Positions 35,585 through 44,333 of a stretch of DNA of 64,000 nt are shown here, in pieces. The stretch is taken from assembly GCA_947494325.1 (NCBI GenBank), contig CANLUS010000002.1:62001-126000 (forward strand). Direction: 5' to 3'. Origin of the DNA: an uncultured Flavobacteriaceae bacterium. Its GTDB lineage: Bacteria; Bacteroidota; Bacteroidia; Flavobacteriales; Flavobacteriaceae. The position numbers were made by a program, and so were the translations under genes. The stretch's first letter is position 1; the number at the start of each line of letters is the position of its first letter. The notes under the pieces were generated by a model that had not been told where the DNA came from, made no database searches, and was given only the letters and a program-made list of their open reading frames with translations.

Positions 35585-35806
35585 AGGTTGGGCGTTTCAA
35601 TTGCTGTATTGCTCATGATACTTTTCTCCAGAAAAATTGAGATTGTATAAAAATACAGCAATTGTCAGGCTTTGCGCTATATCTTTTCTTTTAGCATGTT
35701 AAACCCAGTCTGAACCTTTTTTAAAAAAGAAAAGGATGTCGCTGCAATCCTTAACGCACAAGGAATGAATTTTTTGTAAAACTTAAAATTGAATAGTTAA
35801 ACTAAT
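35585..35806. other. Intergenic region with long-arm inverted repeat inside the AAA+ module
   Basis: Perfect 13-base arms CAATTGCTGTATT (35598-35610) and AATACAGCAATTG (35652-35664) enclose 41 bases. A second, 14-bp perfect palindrome CTTTTTTAAAAAAG lies at 35716-35729. The stem could attenuate transcription between gene 1 and gene 2 or stabilise the upstream mRNA. No ORF fits here. Confidence 0.6.
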
Positions 35807-36871
35807 ATGTCTGTCAATCATATCGTAACGCCTTTAGATTCTGCAGTTTTAGATTCTAAAGAACAGTATGTTTTCTATCATAAGATGGTGGATTTTGCAC
35901 TCAAAGAATTGATTGTAAGAGTTCAGCAGAATAATTTATGTTCACAGCAAGAAGTTGTTTTTTTTAAGCAATATGCAGATTTGTTGTTATATTCTATTGA
36001 AGCCATGCGCATCAAATATATGTATGATGATGAAGATAACATGAAAGTCGATTTGACAGATTCTGGGTTTCCAAATTATCTAGAGTTACGTTATTTATAT
36101 AATGACTTGTCGTTACGTGATAATTATATTAACAAGTTAACAGATGTAAGTGTTTTGCAAGATCAATTTTTAGATCAATTATTGCGAAAAAAAGAACCAG
36201 TTAAATCTGATAAGCTTTTTCAAGCCGCATCTATAGTCTACTATACTTCGGTAGAACAACAGTATATTTTCAATCGTTTTGTTCAAGGAAAAATCATCGA
36301 TGCTCCCGAAGGTATAGAGGCAAAATTTATGACAAGTTGGAGTTTTTATGATGTTGCTCATAATAGACCCTTCATTTGTTTTATGTATTTCGATTATAAT
36401 GGAAAGACAACAAAGAAAGAAAAAGAGCTCATATATGATGTGCTAAAAACAACGGCTGACAGAGAAATGTCATTAGACACCATGGCGTATACCATCGATA
36501 GAAGGTTGCCTGATTTGATTCCTAAGCATATAAAAAGGGTAGATTTAGGCCCATTTCACAACATTTTTGCAAAGGATGAACATGTCATAACACATGCTAT
36601 TTTAGATAGTATCGCTAAAAAAGAAATTCCTATAGAATCATATGCTTTATCTCTAAAAGTTGATGAAGTATTTTCTGGAGATACTTTTGAAGAAGGAAGT
36701 TTTTTCTCGAAACAGGTACTGCAAAGGTGGAGCGATGTTGTACATCAGAAATACATACTGGCGCCGCATAGAATTATTCAATTACTTTATAACAAAGCAC
36801 CGGAAACATTGAATAAATTGGCGAAAGCACCTATTGAGCTCGCTGATCTTAAAATTGATAAATTAGACTAA
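35807..36871 (+). CDS. Conserved-looking protein of unknown function in AAA+ module
   Basis: This 354-residue soluble protein has no motif I recognise. Predicted helices cover the N-terminal 170 residues (for example EQYVFYHKMVDFALKELIVR); a mixed alpha/beta part follows (FYDVAHNRPFICFMYFDYNGK, then KTTADREMSLDTMAYTIDRRLPDLIPKHIKRVDLGPFHNIFAKD). No signal peptide, membrane segment or zinc cluster is seen. It ends 7 bp before the AAA+ ATPase gene, so it is very likely translated from the same mRNA. The tight spacing makes it a candidate subunit or substrate adaptor of that ATPase. Confidence 0.6.
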   Translation: MSVNHIVTPLDSAVLDSKEQYVFYHKMVDFALKELIVRVQQNNLCSQQEVVFFKQYADLLLYSIEAMRIKYMYDDEDNMKVDLTDSGFPNYLELRYLYNDLSLRDNYINKLTDVSVLQDQFLDQLLRKKEPVKSDKLFQAASIVYYTSVEQQYIFNRFVQGKIIDAPEGIEAKFMTSWSFYDVAHNRPFICFMYFDYNGKTTKKEKELIYDVLKTTADREMSLDTMAYTIDRRLPDLIPKHIKRVDLGPFHNIFAKDEHVITHAILDSIAKKEIPIESYALSLKVDEVFSGDTFEEGSFFSKQVLQRWSDVVHQKYILAPHRIIQLLYNKAPETLNKLAKAPIELADLKIDKLD

Positions 36872-36878
36872 ATTAACT

Positions 36879-38843
36879 ATGGAACATAACTCAACCTTTC
36901 CCATTAAACAAAGCGAACTTGATATGCTTCGCGATGAAGCTGCATCGTATTTAAAAAGTATACAATGGGAGCAAGGACAAAGAGCAAAGAATAAGGACAA
37001 AGATGCTAAAGATGAGTCTATTTTATTATATCTCTCAAGAGCCAATAATGGAAGTAGTGCCGCCAATATCACGTCAGTTTCTAAGACCATTTTAGCCTTA
37101 AAAAAGAGACTTTTGCCCGATTCTGTAGCAATTCCTATTTATCTGAACCAAACCTTATACGCAGTTCAGGAAGGAATTACCTTGGGTATATGGATTAAAG
37201 ATAGCTACTATGATGCTTCTGGTTTGTCAAGTTTAAGCGAGAATAAATCTGGTCTAGATACTACTGGAAAGAGAGAATTTGAAAGTAAAATGCATACTGC
37301 CACAGCATTTATGTTGTTTGCAACTGCTTATAATATCTTACACAATTTAAAAGAAATTGCTTCTGATGATTTAAGTGTCATGAAACAAAAGTTCGCCGGA
37401 ATTCCTGAAGTTTCTTTGTTAACTCCGTTAAAAGGAATTGGTTGTAGCCTGTTTTATTATGATAAATATTTAGGGCATCCCGACATTATTAAGAGCGATC
37501 AAGATGTAGTCGATTTTACAGTGGTGTATTTTGAAGCCTTACTGGATGAAATTCAATTGAGAAAGAGTTCTCTTGAATATACAGAGACGATTGTCGATAG
37601 AACTTATAAGTTAGAAAAATCAGAATTCGCTATTTCCGGATGGGACAATGTATTTGCTGGTGCAGCTAAGAGTGTTGAATTTAATAAAATTCAATTCGAA
37701 CAAATTGTTGGAAATAGAGATGCAAAACATTTTGCACGTCGTCTTACAGAACGTATGCTTAGTTATGATTTTACAGCAAAGAAAAATCCGTTTCAAGAAT
37801 TAGGAGGTTTTATGCCTGTTTTTATGGGATATGGTATTCCGGGAACTGGTAAAAGTATGCTAATTGCAGCTATCGCAACACGTCTAAAAGAACATTGTGA
37901 TAATTTAGAATTACCATTCTTATTTCACCCAATGCCAGATACATTGATTTCAACATTTCAAGGAGGGTCTTCCGAAAAAATGGTAGAATGGATGAAGCCT
38001 TTACAAGATCCAACAAAGTTAATTTTTGCACCTATTGATGATGCAGAAAATAATTTGCAAGAACGTACGGCTCAAGGAGTGTCAGCGGGTGTAAAAGAAG
38101 TGATTGGTGTTTTTCTAAGATATACAGAAGGCGCGTATGCCGTAAATTACGGAAATAGTTCCGTAGGATTATTTACCAATTTACCAGAAATGCTCGATAA
38201 AGCCGTTATTTCTAGAGTGCAAGGACGTTTTAAGATAGATGGAGCACGAACAGAACATGATTTCTTAGATCAAGATCACCTTTGGTGGCGTAAACTACAA
38301 GAAACAATGCCTGAATTTGTAAATATGCAAGGTCCCAACGACTATACATACTTGAGTAATCAAGGGTTGGCGAAAAGCATGGGTGAAATCTTAAATTTAA
38401 CAGAAAAGCCTACAGAAGAGCGTGTGTTGGAAACCTATGAAAAAGTAGAGAAAATGCATGCAACAAATGATCATATGTTTTATGCCAGTTTGTATAAAGA
38501 AATACAACAAATATTTCCATTTTTCTCTTCACGTGATGTTCGTAATATACAATCGGCAGTTTCATTGCGATTAACCGATTTTGATTTGGAGAAAGATTGG
38601 TTTGAAAATCCAGAAAAGTATTTCAAACAACCATATGAAACAAAGTTCAACATGCTGCAAGAATTAATGAAAGCCAATATGAAAGGATTGAACTTTTCAG
38701 ATATTAGAAGGCAAGAAGTCGTGCGATATTTAGATAATGTGGCGACCATTGCCGATACAGACTTTAAACGTAAAGTTGACGGTAGAGTAAATCAATTGAA
38801 TATTGATTTAGAAGCGAGAGAACAGTTTGAAAAGGGTAGATAG
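36879..38843 (+). CDS. AAA+ ATPase, core of an uncharacterised module
   Basis: This 654-residue protein has an N-terminal helical region of about 290 residues and one AAA+ module. Walker A is GIPGTGKS (residues 319-326). Walker B is in LIFAPIDDAE with Asp387-Asp388, where the usual DE is DD. A sensor-1-like stretch is SVGLFTNLPE. Arginine-finger candidates are Arg446 and Arg450 in ISRVQGRF. A C-terminal helical domain completes it. It is unlike FtsH, ClpX, Lon or MoxR in flanking parts: no protease, zinc or membrane segment is present. It probably remodels or moves a protein partner encoded nearby. It is preceded by the 35807 gene (7 bp) and followed by 38849 (5 bp). Confidence 0.75.
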   Translation: MEHNSTFPIKQSELDMLRDEAASYLKSIQWEQGQRAKNKDKDAKDESILLYLSRANNGSSAANITSVSKTILALKKRLLPDSVAIPIYLNQTLYAVQEGITLGIWIKDSYYDASGLSSLSENKSGLDTTGKREFESKMHTATAFMLFATAYNILHNLKEIASDDLSVMKQKFAGIPEVSLLTPLKGIGCSLFYYDKYLGHPDIIKSDQDVVDFTVVYFEALLDEIQLRKSSLEYTETIVDRTYKLEKSEFAISGWDNVFAGAAKSVEFNKIQFEQIVGNRDAKHFARRLTERMLSYDFTAKKNPFQELGGFMPVFMGYGIPGTGKSMLIAAIATRLKEHCDNLELPFLFHPMPDTLISTFQGGSSEKMVEWMKPLQDPTKLIFAPIDDAENNLQERTAQGVSAGVKEVIGVFLRYTEGAYAVNYGNSSVGLFTNLPEMLDKAVISRVQGRFKIDGARTEHDFLDQDHLWWRKLQETMPEFVNMQGPNDYTYLSNQGLAKSMGEILNLTEKPTEERVLETYEKVEKMHATNDHMFYASLYKEIQQIFPFFSSRDVRNIQSAVSLRLTDFDLEKDWFENPEKYFKQPYETKFNMLQELMKANMKGLNFSDIRRQEVVRYLDNVATIADTDFKRKVDGRVNQLNIDLEAREQFEKGR

Positions 38844-38848
38844 AAGCA

Positions 38849-40084
38849 ATGAAAAAACTGAGAGAGGCAAATTTGTACAGAGGAGAGTTGATTCCGATAA
38901 GCGGAAAGCTCGTTACACGGTATAACCAATGCTTGGAAAAGCTTGGATTTACCAAAACAAAACTCAAAACATTCTCAATCGATGGCATAGGATGGAGTCC
39001 CGAAATTGCTGAGGAAAAAGATGAGATGCATTATCTGAACAATGGTGAGGCCAATTTGCATGGTATCGTTATTACTCCACTACAGAAAGGGAAACCAGTT
39101 TATGTACCATTTCATTCATTCGATAGAGAAATGATGCGTGAGATCTTTAAGATTCACGGTGATAAGATCAATGATATTACACGTGATTCTGCCATATGTA
39201 TAGATTTCGATCAGGATATCGATGCGTTTTATGAACCATTAGATATTTTAAAATATGAGAAAATTAAAATAAGTTTTCATCTTATAAATAATTTAAGAAC
39301 GGCTCAAAAAGAACAATTAAAGTTAATTGAGAAGTTTAAACAAGGAACGAATTTTATTGACGAAAATTTGCATCAGCAATTATTAGAATCTGCTAAGAAA
39401 TATGGAGATTTGCGGGAAAGAGATATTACATTATCTGAAATACACTATACTGCAAATTCTTTTTATACAAAAGCCTTTGGTGGTATCTATGTGTTACGTG
39501 ATTTTGTAGCGCCAATTATTGTTTTTGAAAAAGAGAATTCATATAAGGAGGCAATTAAGGATACAGTACACGATGTAATGATTTATCATATCGAACAGCA
39601 AGAGTTAGTAAATCAATTACGTGATCATGTGATAATAGATTACGACTTAGATGCAGATGTGAAAACCAAGCGTTATGAACGCATAAAGAAATACATTTTC
39701 TCACAGCACTTAAAGAAAACCCAACATCCTATCAAAGATATTTTAAGTGATACGTTGCTTTTTAAAAGTTATCTTAATAAGATGGAATTAGCGTCACGAA
39801 AAAGAGTGATGAGTGTAGAACGTTACCTAGAAAAATCTGAAATCAGTAACGAATTTAAGATTGCAGATATTGTAGATCAGAAAATGTTTCATGCGCTTCA
39901 TAGTCCACATTCTTCTTTAGAGCCAAAACATCAAGATCTTATATGGAAGTTGTTGGTAAATGTTTCTCCAAAAGATATTCTATTTCTCTATTGGTATGAT
40001 AAAGAAGAATTTTATGAGCAGTTTAAAACATGGGATGAATCTATGAAGGATTGGGCAATTGAAACCATCCGTAACAATATTTAA
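38849..40084 (+). CDS. Conserved protein of the AAA+ module (possibly DUF6638)
   Basis: This 411-residue soluble protein has an N-terminal MKKLREANLYRGELIPISGKLV region, a distinct IDGIGWSPEIAEE segment, and a helical C-terminal half (about 200-411). I recall a Bacteroidota family with this opening catalogued as DUF6638, but this is from memory and needs checking. No catalytic motif, signal peptide or membrane helix is visible. The start is 5 bp after the ATPase stop, which fits translational coupling. It is probably a constant partner of the ATPase. Confidence 0.6.
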   Translation: MKKLREANLYRGELIPISGKLVTRYNQCLEKLGFTKTKLKTFSIDGIGWSPEIAEEKDEMHYLNNGEANLHGIVITPLQKGKPVYVPFHSFDREMMREIFKIHGDKINDITRDSAICIDFDQDIDAFYEPLDILKYEKIKISFHLINNLRTAQKEQLKLIEKFKQGTNFIDENLHQQLLESAKKYGDLRERDITLSEIHYTANSFYTKAFGGIYVLRDFVAPIIVFEKENSYKEAIKDTVHDVMIYHIEQQELVNQLRDHVIIDYDLDADVKTKRYERIKKYIFSQHLKKTQHPIKDILSDTLLFKSYLNKMELASRKRVMSVERYLEKSEISNEFKIADIVDQKMFHALHSPHSSLEPKHQDLIWKLLVNVSPKDILFLYWYDKEEFYEQFKTWDESMKDWAIETIRNNI

Positions 40085-40160
40085 AAATTATAGACTAATT
40101 TAGTAGGAAGAATTATATCCGTCTATTCCATTTCGGAAAGGGATTTAAAAATAAGAACTT

Positions 40161-40703
40161 ATGACACTAGAACTCATTGTATTTATTGCGACTATCTTGT
40201 TTGGAGCTTTATTGTATTGGAGAGAATCTAATGGAAATGGCTTATATCGATTTTTTAATAAAATTGTCAACTCGAAAGAATTGCAAATGAAAGCTGATGA
40301 CAAGACTGGTTTTGTTTATCAACAATCATTTTTATTGAGATTAGTTTTTATTTCATTTCTTTTTTTGGTGGGTATTGTAATTACACGTTTTTTAATACCT
40401 ATTGATTTGGCAACAATTTCTCTTTTCGGTTCCATGATTGCGGGAACAGTGTTGGGTACATATTTAGCAAATTTTATTTTTAAATCTTCTGAAGTGATTG
40501 ATGAGAAGAGTGATTCATTAGAAGATATTGTCCATGATACCATAGAGAAAGGAAAAGATTTTATTGAGGATATTAAAGGCAACGAAACTAAAATCGGTAG
40601 CTCGAAGTCTAAAGAGACTCCTATTGAGCCACTTCAAAAAGAAATTCCAAAAGAGCCAGAGAAAAGTGCACGTGAACGATTGAAAGATAAAGGTTTGTTA
40701 TAA
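40161..40703 (+). CDS. Membrane protein of the AAA+ module
   Basis: This 180-residue protein has three likely membrane helices (about 1-18, 54-75 and 82-108: LELIVFIATILFGALLYW, LRLVFISFLFLVGIVITRF, LFGSMIAGTVLGTYLANFIF). A cytoplasmic, charged tail of about 70 residues follows (EKGKDFIEDIKGNETKIGSS). No enzyme motif is seen. It lies 76 bp after the DUF6638-like gene and 78 bp before the next membrane protein, both on the same strand. It may anchor the ATPase complex at the inner membrane. Confidence 0.6.
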   Translation: MTLELIVFIATILFGALLYWRESNGNGLYRFFNKIVNSKELQMKADDKTGFVYQQSFLLRLVFISFLFLVGIVITRFLIPIDLATISLFGSMIAGTVLGTYLANFIFKSSEVIDEKSDSLEDIVHDTIEKGKDFIEDIKGNETKIGSSKSKETPIEPLQKEIPKEPEKSARERLKDKGLL

Positions 40704-40781
40704 TCAAGAAGTATTGCGAGTTTTCGGAACTACTGACGATATAGCTACTATTTCCAAAAAAAAATAAAACCAACTAATAAA

Positions 40782-42494
40782 ATGATCAAAAGATACTGGC
40801 AGAAAGGAACTAAACAGAAGACAATTACAATAGTACTGAGCTTATTACTAGTAATTATTCTATTTATTTTAAGGGATGATTACCAACCAGCGATTCTTTT
40901 TATTAGAAAATTCCTTTTTATCATTTTGTTGTGTGGGTTGATCACCTTTATTGCATTGAGAAGTTTTAGAAAATCTCCAAGCGCAGGTAGACGTTTAGGT
41001 ATTCTCGGCGGATTATTGCTGTTTTTTGCAATTGTATATGCGGTGGGCTGGCATTTTAAAATGTATGATTATATGAAAACATATAACGTATTTAATAATC
41101 TTAATAAACAAGAAATAGACGAACTGCCTTTGACACAAAATGAACGTATCCAGCCACTTCAAAACATTTCGTCTATGGCCAATGAATCTGTTGGAGAGAC
41201 CAAAGATGTTTCCTTACCACATTTAGTAAGAGTTGATGGACAAAATAAGTGGACCATGGCTATTCAGCCTACAGAAAAGTATATTTGGCAACGGATTAAT
41301 GATAATACCGAAGAAGTCTTTTCAGTATCCAGTACAACACCGTTCCCAAGGTTTTCAAGTGAAAATCGTATTTCAGTAACATTTTCAATTGGCGAATCCT
41401 TAAAATTCAGCAGAAACACCTACAATGCAGTGGTACAGCGGATGAACGTTTTACAATACTTGACAACTGAACCTGGAGATGTTTTTTATATGAAAAATGA
41501 CAGCGATCAATGGGTTCAAGTAGTAAGTTTGATCAAATGGAAAGGGTTCTTCTTTCCGTACCCAACTTTTGGAGGAGTGGTTGTAATCGAAAGAGGTGAG
41601 CATGATTTCAATGATTATGTGGAGCGAATTTTTCTGGGAAAAGGAACTTATATTGCTCCTGAGGAGATGACTAATCATCCCTATTTAATTGGTCAAAATA
41701 CGTTGTCTGAAAAAGTTTCAAGATTACAGGCTGAATCGTTAAAATTTTTAGGAGGATTTAGTGATCCGTTACCATGGAATATGGAAACTGCAGTTAAAAT
41801 TCCGGATTTACCAAAAGATCAAAATCAACAGCCCTATGTTACTGATTTTAATTTTACAGATACTGACATTGATGCATTTAATGGATTATATCATTGGTTT
41901 GGATTAGAACCTGTAGGGGAGGAACGAACAAGTTTGACGCATAGTGTTTTTGTGCCAGCAGACGGATCTAACAAGTTATACTATTATGATCATTCTTCTA
42001 AGAAAGAAGGGTATGCAGGAGTGTCTGCGATGCCATTGAAAGTAAAAGAATCAAAAAAAGAATATGATTGGGATGCCAATACGCCAGTCGAATTTAGACC
42101 TTATATCAAAGAAATCGCAGGAAGAAAACGATTGTTTTTTCTTGGGACCGTTTCAGCTATTAGTGATAGTAATTCAAGTCAGTTTGATGGTTCGGCAACG
42201 CCAGATTTAGCTTTAATTGATAGTGAGTATAGAGATGTGGTTTGGATTGATGCTAAGCATCCAAGTCGATGGGATAAATTAGTGTATGATCAGTTAAACG
42301 AAGCTTGGAGATCAAGTGAAAATATAGATTTTTATTATAAAGATGAGGGGAATTTAAAAGATACCTCCCAAGCACAATTGGATTCTGTCGGAGAAATTTC
42401 CGAAATAGATCAAGAAACAGCGGCAATCAATGAATGGCAACGTAAGATTGATTCGGTTAAAAAACTAAAAACAAAAGATTCACTCAAACAATAA
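40782..42494 (+). CDS. Large membrane-anchored protein of the AAA+ module
   Basis: This 570-residue protein has three N-terminal membrane helices (about 14-32, 38-63 and 73-94). A large domain of about 450 residues follows, outside the membrane or in the cytoplasm, with mixed alpha/beta character (for example YIWQRINDNTEEVFSVSST, KWKGFFFPYPTFGGVVVIE, DLALIDSEYRDVVWIDAKHP). The C-terminal tail is Lys/Asp-rich. I do not recognise the family. The last gene of the set is closed by a clear terminator at 42498-42523, which marks the end of the module. It could be the membrane receptor for the complex. Confidence 0.6.
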   Translation: MIKRYWQKGTKQKTITIVLSLLLVIILFILRDDYQPAILFIRKFLFIILLCGLITFIALRSFRKSPSAGRRLGILGGLLLFFAIVYAVGWHFKMYDYMKTYNVFNNLNKQEIDELPLTQNERIQPLQNISSMANESVGETKDVSLPHLVRVDGQNKWTMAIQPTEKYIWQRINDNTEEVFSVSSTTPFPRFSSENRISVTFSIGESLKFSRNTYNAVVQRMNVLQYLTTEPGDVFYMKNDSDQWVQVVSLIKWKGFFFPYPTFGGVVVIERGEHDFNDYVERIFLGKGTYIAPEEMTNHPYLIGQNTLSEKVSRLQAESLKFLGGFSDPLPWNMETAVKIPDLPKDQNQQPYVTDFNFTDTDIDAFNGLYHWFGLEPVGEERTSLTHSVFVPADGSNKLYYYDHSSKKEGYAGVSAMPLKVKESKKEYDWDANTPVEFRPYIKEIAGRKRLFFLGTVSAISDSNSSQFDGSATPDLALIDSEYRDVVWIDAKHPSRWDKLVYDQLNEAWRSSENIDFYYKDEGNLKDTSQAQLDSVGEISEIDQETAAINEWQRKIDSVKKLKTKDSLKQ

Positions 42495-42497
42495 TTT

Positions 42498-42523
42498 AAA
42501 GCTCCTTATTTGGAGCTTTTTTT
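42498..42523 (+). terminator. Intrinsic terminator closing the AAA+ module
   Basis: The 8-bp stem AAAGCTCC (42498-42505) / GGAGCTTT (42512-42519) has a 6-base loop and is followed by T residues to 42523. Confidence 0.9.
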
Positions 42524-42551
42524 AAATTACGCATTTTTATATTACATGGAA

Positions 42552-42571
42552 ATATATTCCTTGGAATATAT
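42552..42571. promoter_or_regulatory. Perfect 20-bp palindrome over the -33 element (operator)
   Basis: ATATATTCC (42552-42560) and GGAATATAT (42563-42571) form a perfect 9-2-9 inverted repeat; an extra GGAA half-site lies at 42548-42551. It overlaps the TTG at 42561-42563, so a bound repressor would block the promoter. The MarR-type gene in this operon (43847) is the obvious candidate regulator. Confidence 0.75.
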
Positions 42572-42591
42572 ATTTTTATTTTGTACCTTTG
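42561..42591 (+). promoter_or_regulatory. Promoter TTG-N20-TACCTTTG of the redox operon
   Basis: The -33 TTG at 42561-42563 and the -7 TACCTTTG at 42584-42591 (20 bp apart) match the Bacteroidota consensus. Transcription would begin near 42598, just before the ATG at 42610. Confidence 0.7.
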
Positions 42592-42609
42592 GTTAAAATT
42601 TAAAATAAA

Positions 42610-43140
42610 ATGAAAAAAATTATCGCGTTTGCTGGAAGTAATAGCAAGCAATCTATAAACAAAGAGTTAGCCACTTATGCGGCTAACCAGATAAAGAATG
42701 TTACCGTAGAAGTATTAGATTTAAATGATTTTGAACTACCTTTATATGGTATAGATTATGAATCAGAATTTGGGATTCCCGAAAAGGCACGAGAATTCTT
42801 GAATAAAGTACAGTTAGCTGATGGTTTAATTATCTCATTTGCTGAGCATAATGGTGCGTATAGCGCAGCTTTTAAGAATTTATTCGATTGGATGTCTCGA
42901 ATTGACGGCAAACTGTGGAATGGTGTTCCTATGTTGTTAATGGCAACTTCTCCTGGAGCAAGAGGAGGAGCTACAGTTTTAGAAATTGCTACAAATAGAT
43001 TTCCGTATATGGGCGGAAATGTTATAGGATCCTTTTCTTTTCCTTCATTTAATGAGAATTTTAAAAATGGAGTTGTTGTTAATGAAGAATTAAAGAATGA
43101 TTTACATAAAGAAATTAAGGCATTAGAAAATGCAGTATAA
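42610..43140 (+). CDS. NADPH-dependent FMN reductase family oxidoreductase
   Basis: This 176-residue flavodoxin-like protein starts MKKIIAFAGSNSKQSINKELA (FMN phosphate loop GSNSK). It contains SFAEHNGAYSAAFKNLFDWMSR and LLMATSPGARGGATVLEIA, typical of the NADPH-dependent FMN reductase family (azoreductase or chromate-reductase-like). It probably reduces quinones, azo compounds or flavin with NADPH. It is the first gene of a four-gene operon with an Fe-S/CDGSH protein, a glutaredoxin-fold protein and a MarR regulator, behind a palindromic operator. Confidence 0.85.
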   Translation: MKKIIAFAGSNSKQSINKELATYAANQIKNVTVEVLDLNDFELPLYGIDYESEFGIPEKAREFLNKVQLADGLIISFAEHNGAYSAAFKNLFDWMSRIDGKLWNGVPMLLMATSPGARGGATVLEIATNRFPYMGGNVIGSFSFPSFNENFKNGVVVNEELKNDLHKEIKALENAV

Positions 43141-43156
43141 ATTTAAATAGTGAATT

Positions 43157-43588
43157 ATGAGTGGAATGAAAGAAGTTGTAAAAGAATATTCAAATGGAGA
43201 AATGACCATTTTTTGGAAACCAAAAGCGTGTATTCATGCAGGTGAATGTGTAAAACGATTACCTAAAGTTTATAATCCTAAAGCACGACCATGGATTCAA
43301 CTTGAAAATGCTACCACTCAAGAATTGAAGGATCAGGTTGATGCCTGTCCTTCAGGTGCACTTTCATTTAAAATGATTGGTGCTGATACTAAAGAAAAAA
43401 TGACTCAGGAAGTTAAGGTAGAAGCTTTAGAAAACGGTCCTTTATTAGTATCTGGCACTTTAAATGTGATAAATTCTGATGGTTCACGCGCTGTTAAGAA
43501 AAGGACCACTGCCTTTTGTAGATGTGGTGCTTCTAATAATAAACCTTATTGTGACGGTGCTCATGTAGAGGCAGAATTTAAAGGATAA
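43157..43588 (+). CDS. Fe-S protein: Fer4_19 domain fused to CDGSH domain
   Basis: This 143-residue protein combines two iron-sulfur modules. The N-terminal half (about 10-75) is a divergent 4Fe-4S domain with Cys in KACIHAGECVK and DACPSGAL, as in YjdI proteins (Fer4_19). The C-terminal part (about 115-140) has the 2Fe-2S CDGSH signature CRCGASNNKPYCDGAH, with C-x-C-x8-C-x3-H. CDGSH clusters are redox-active and oxidation-sensitive. It sits 16 bp after the FMN reductase gene, so electron transfer or oxidant sensing is plausible. Confidence 0.88.
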   Translation: MSGMKEVVKEYSNGEMTIFWKPKACIHAGECVKRLPKVYNPKARPWIQLENATTQELKDQVDACPSGALSFKMIGADTKEKMTQEVKVEALENGPLLVSGTLNVINSDGSRAVKKRTTAFCRCGASNNKPYCDGAHVEAEFKG

Positions 43589-43594
43589 TACTCG

Positions 43595-43843
43595 ATGAAA
43601 ATTACTCTATACGGAAAGAAAGGGCATGCCTATACAGTCGCTTTTAAAAATTTTTTACGAATGGCTGAAGTACCCTTTGATTATAAAGATGTTGCGGATG
43701 ATCTCGAAGCAAAAAATCATACGTTAGAAATTTATGATGGGATTCTTAAATTTCCAACACTGATTGTTGATGGTGAAATATATAAGACGCCTAGTACGGA
43801 TAGTTTTAATAAAATCATGCAAAATTTAAAGTTAAGAGGATAG
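43595..43843 (+). CDS. Glutaredoxin-fold protein lacking all cysteines
   Basis: This 82-residue protein follows the glutaredoxin pattern: an initial strand MKITLYGKK, the helix from residue 10, KFPTLIVDGEIYKTPS with the usual cis-proline region, and a C-terminal helix. The usual CPYC/CxxC active site is replaced by GHAY (residues 10-13), and there is no cysteine anywhere. It therefore cannot be a thiol-disulfide catalyst and may be a glutathione- or ligand-binding relic. It lies 6 bp after the Fe-S gene and 3 bp before the MarR gene. Confidence 0.7.
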   Translation: MKITLYGKKGHAYTVAFKNFLRMAEVPFDYKDVADDLEAKNHTLEIYDGILKFPTLIVDGEIYKTPSTDSFNKIMQNLKLRG

Positions 43844-43846
43844 GTT

Positions 43847-44284
43847 ATGGGTGATATTTCTAAAGACATTCAATCGACATTTCCTTCAAACAAAGTGAAA
43901 GCATTAATCAATATCAAATATACCGCGAACTGGATAGATAGTCATCAAAATACTTTTTTCAAACAGTATGGACTCTCACCACAACAATTTAATATTTTGA
44001 GAATCTTAAAAGGAGCAGGCAAGCCTTTAAAAGTACAAACAATTAAGGAGCGAATGATTGAAAGAGCACCGAATGCCACGCGATTGATGGATAAATTATG
44101 CGCGAAGCACTTGATAGAACGCTTGGCTTGTCCAGACGACAGACGGGTAGTTCATATTGCTATTAAAAAAGAAGGGTTAGACCTTTTAAATGACATAGCG
44201 CAGGGGGTTAAAGTAGATATTCTTAAAAACTTAACTGAACAAGAAGCTCAAACATTGAGTGAGTTATTGGATAAAATAAGATAA
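43847..44284 (+). CDS. MarR family transcriptional regulator
   Basis: This 145-residue protein has the winged helix-turn-helix of MarR regulators: QQFNILRILKGAGKPLKVQTIKERMIERAPNATRLMDKLCAKHLIERLACPDDRRVVHIAI (the wing DDRR at residues about 100). MarR proteins usually repress nearby genes and are released by phenols, oxidants or electrophiles. It is the fourth gene of the operon at 42610. The palindrome at 42552-42571 and the related one at 44300-44317 are candidate binding sites. One or two Cys residues could sense oxidants. Confidence 0.9.
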   Translation: MGDISKDIQSTFPSNKVKALINIKYTANWIDSHQNTFFKQYGLSPQQFNILRILKGAGKPLKVQTIKERMIERAPNATRLMDKLCAKHLIERLACPDDRRVVHIAIKKEGLDLLNDIAQGVKVDILKNLTEQEAQTLSELLDKIR

Positions 44285-44299
44285 AAAAAATTGAATTAA

Positions 44300-44317
44300 T
44301 ATTTTCCTAGGGAAATA
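44300..44317. promoter_or_regulatory. 18-bp near-palindrome upstream of the pirin gene
   Basis: TATTTTCC-TA-GGGAAATA has one mismatch and the TTCC-N2-GGAA-like core also found at 42552-42571. It lies just before the pirin ATG (44334), so the linked MarR protein may regulate both. Confidence 0.5.
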
Positions 44318-44333
44318 AAATACAACTAAAATT

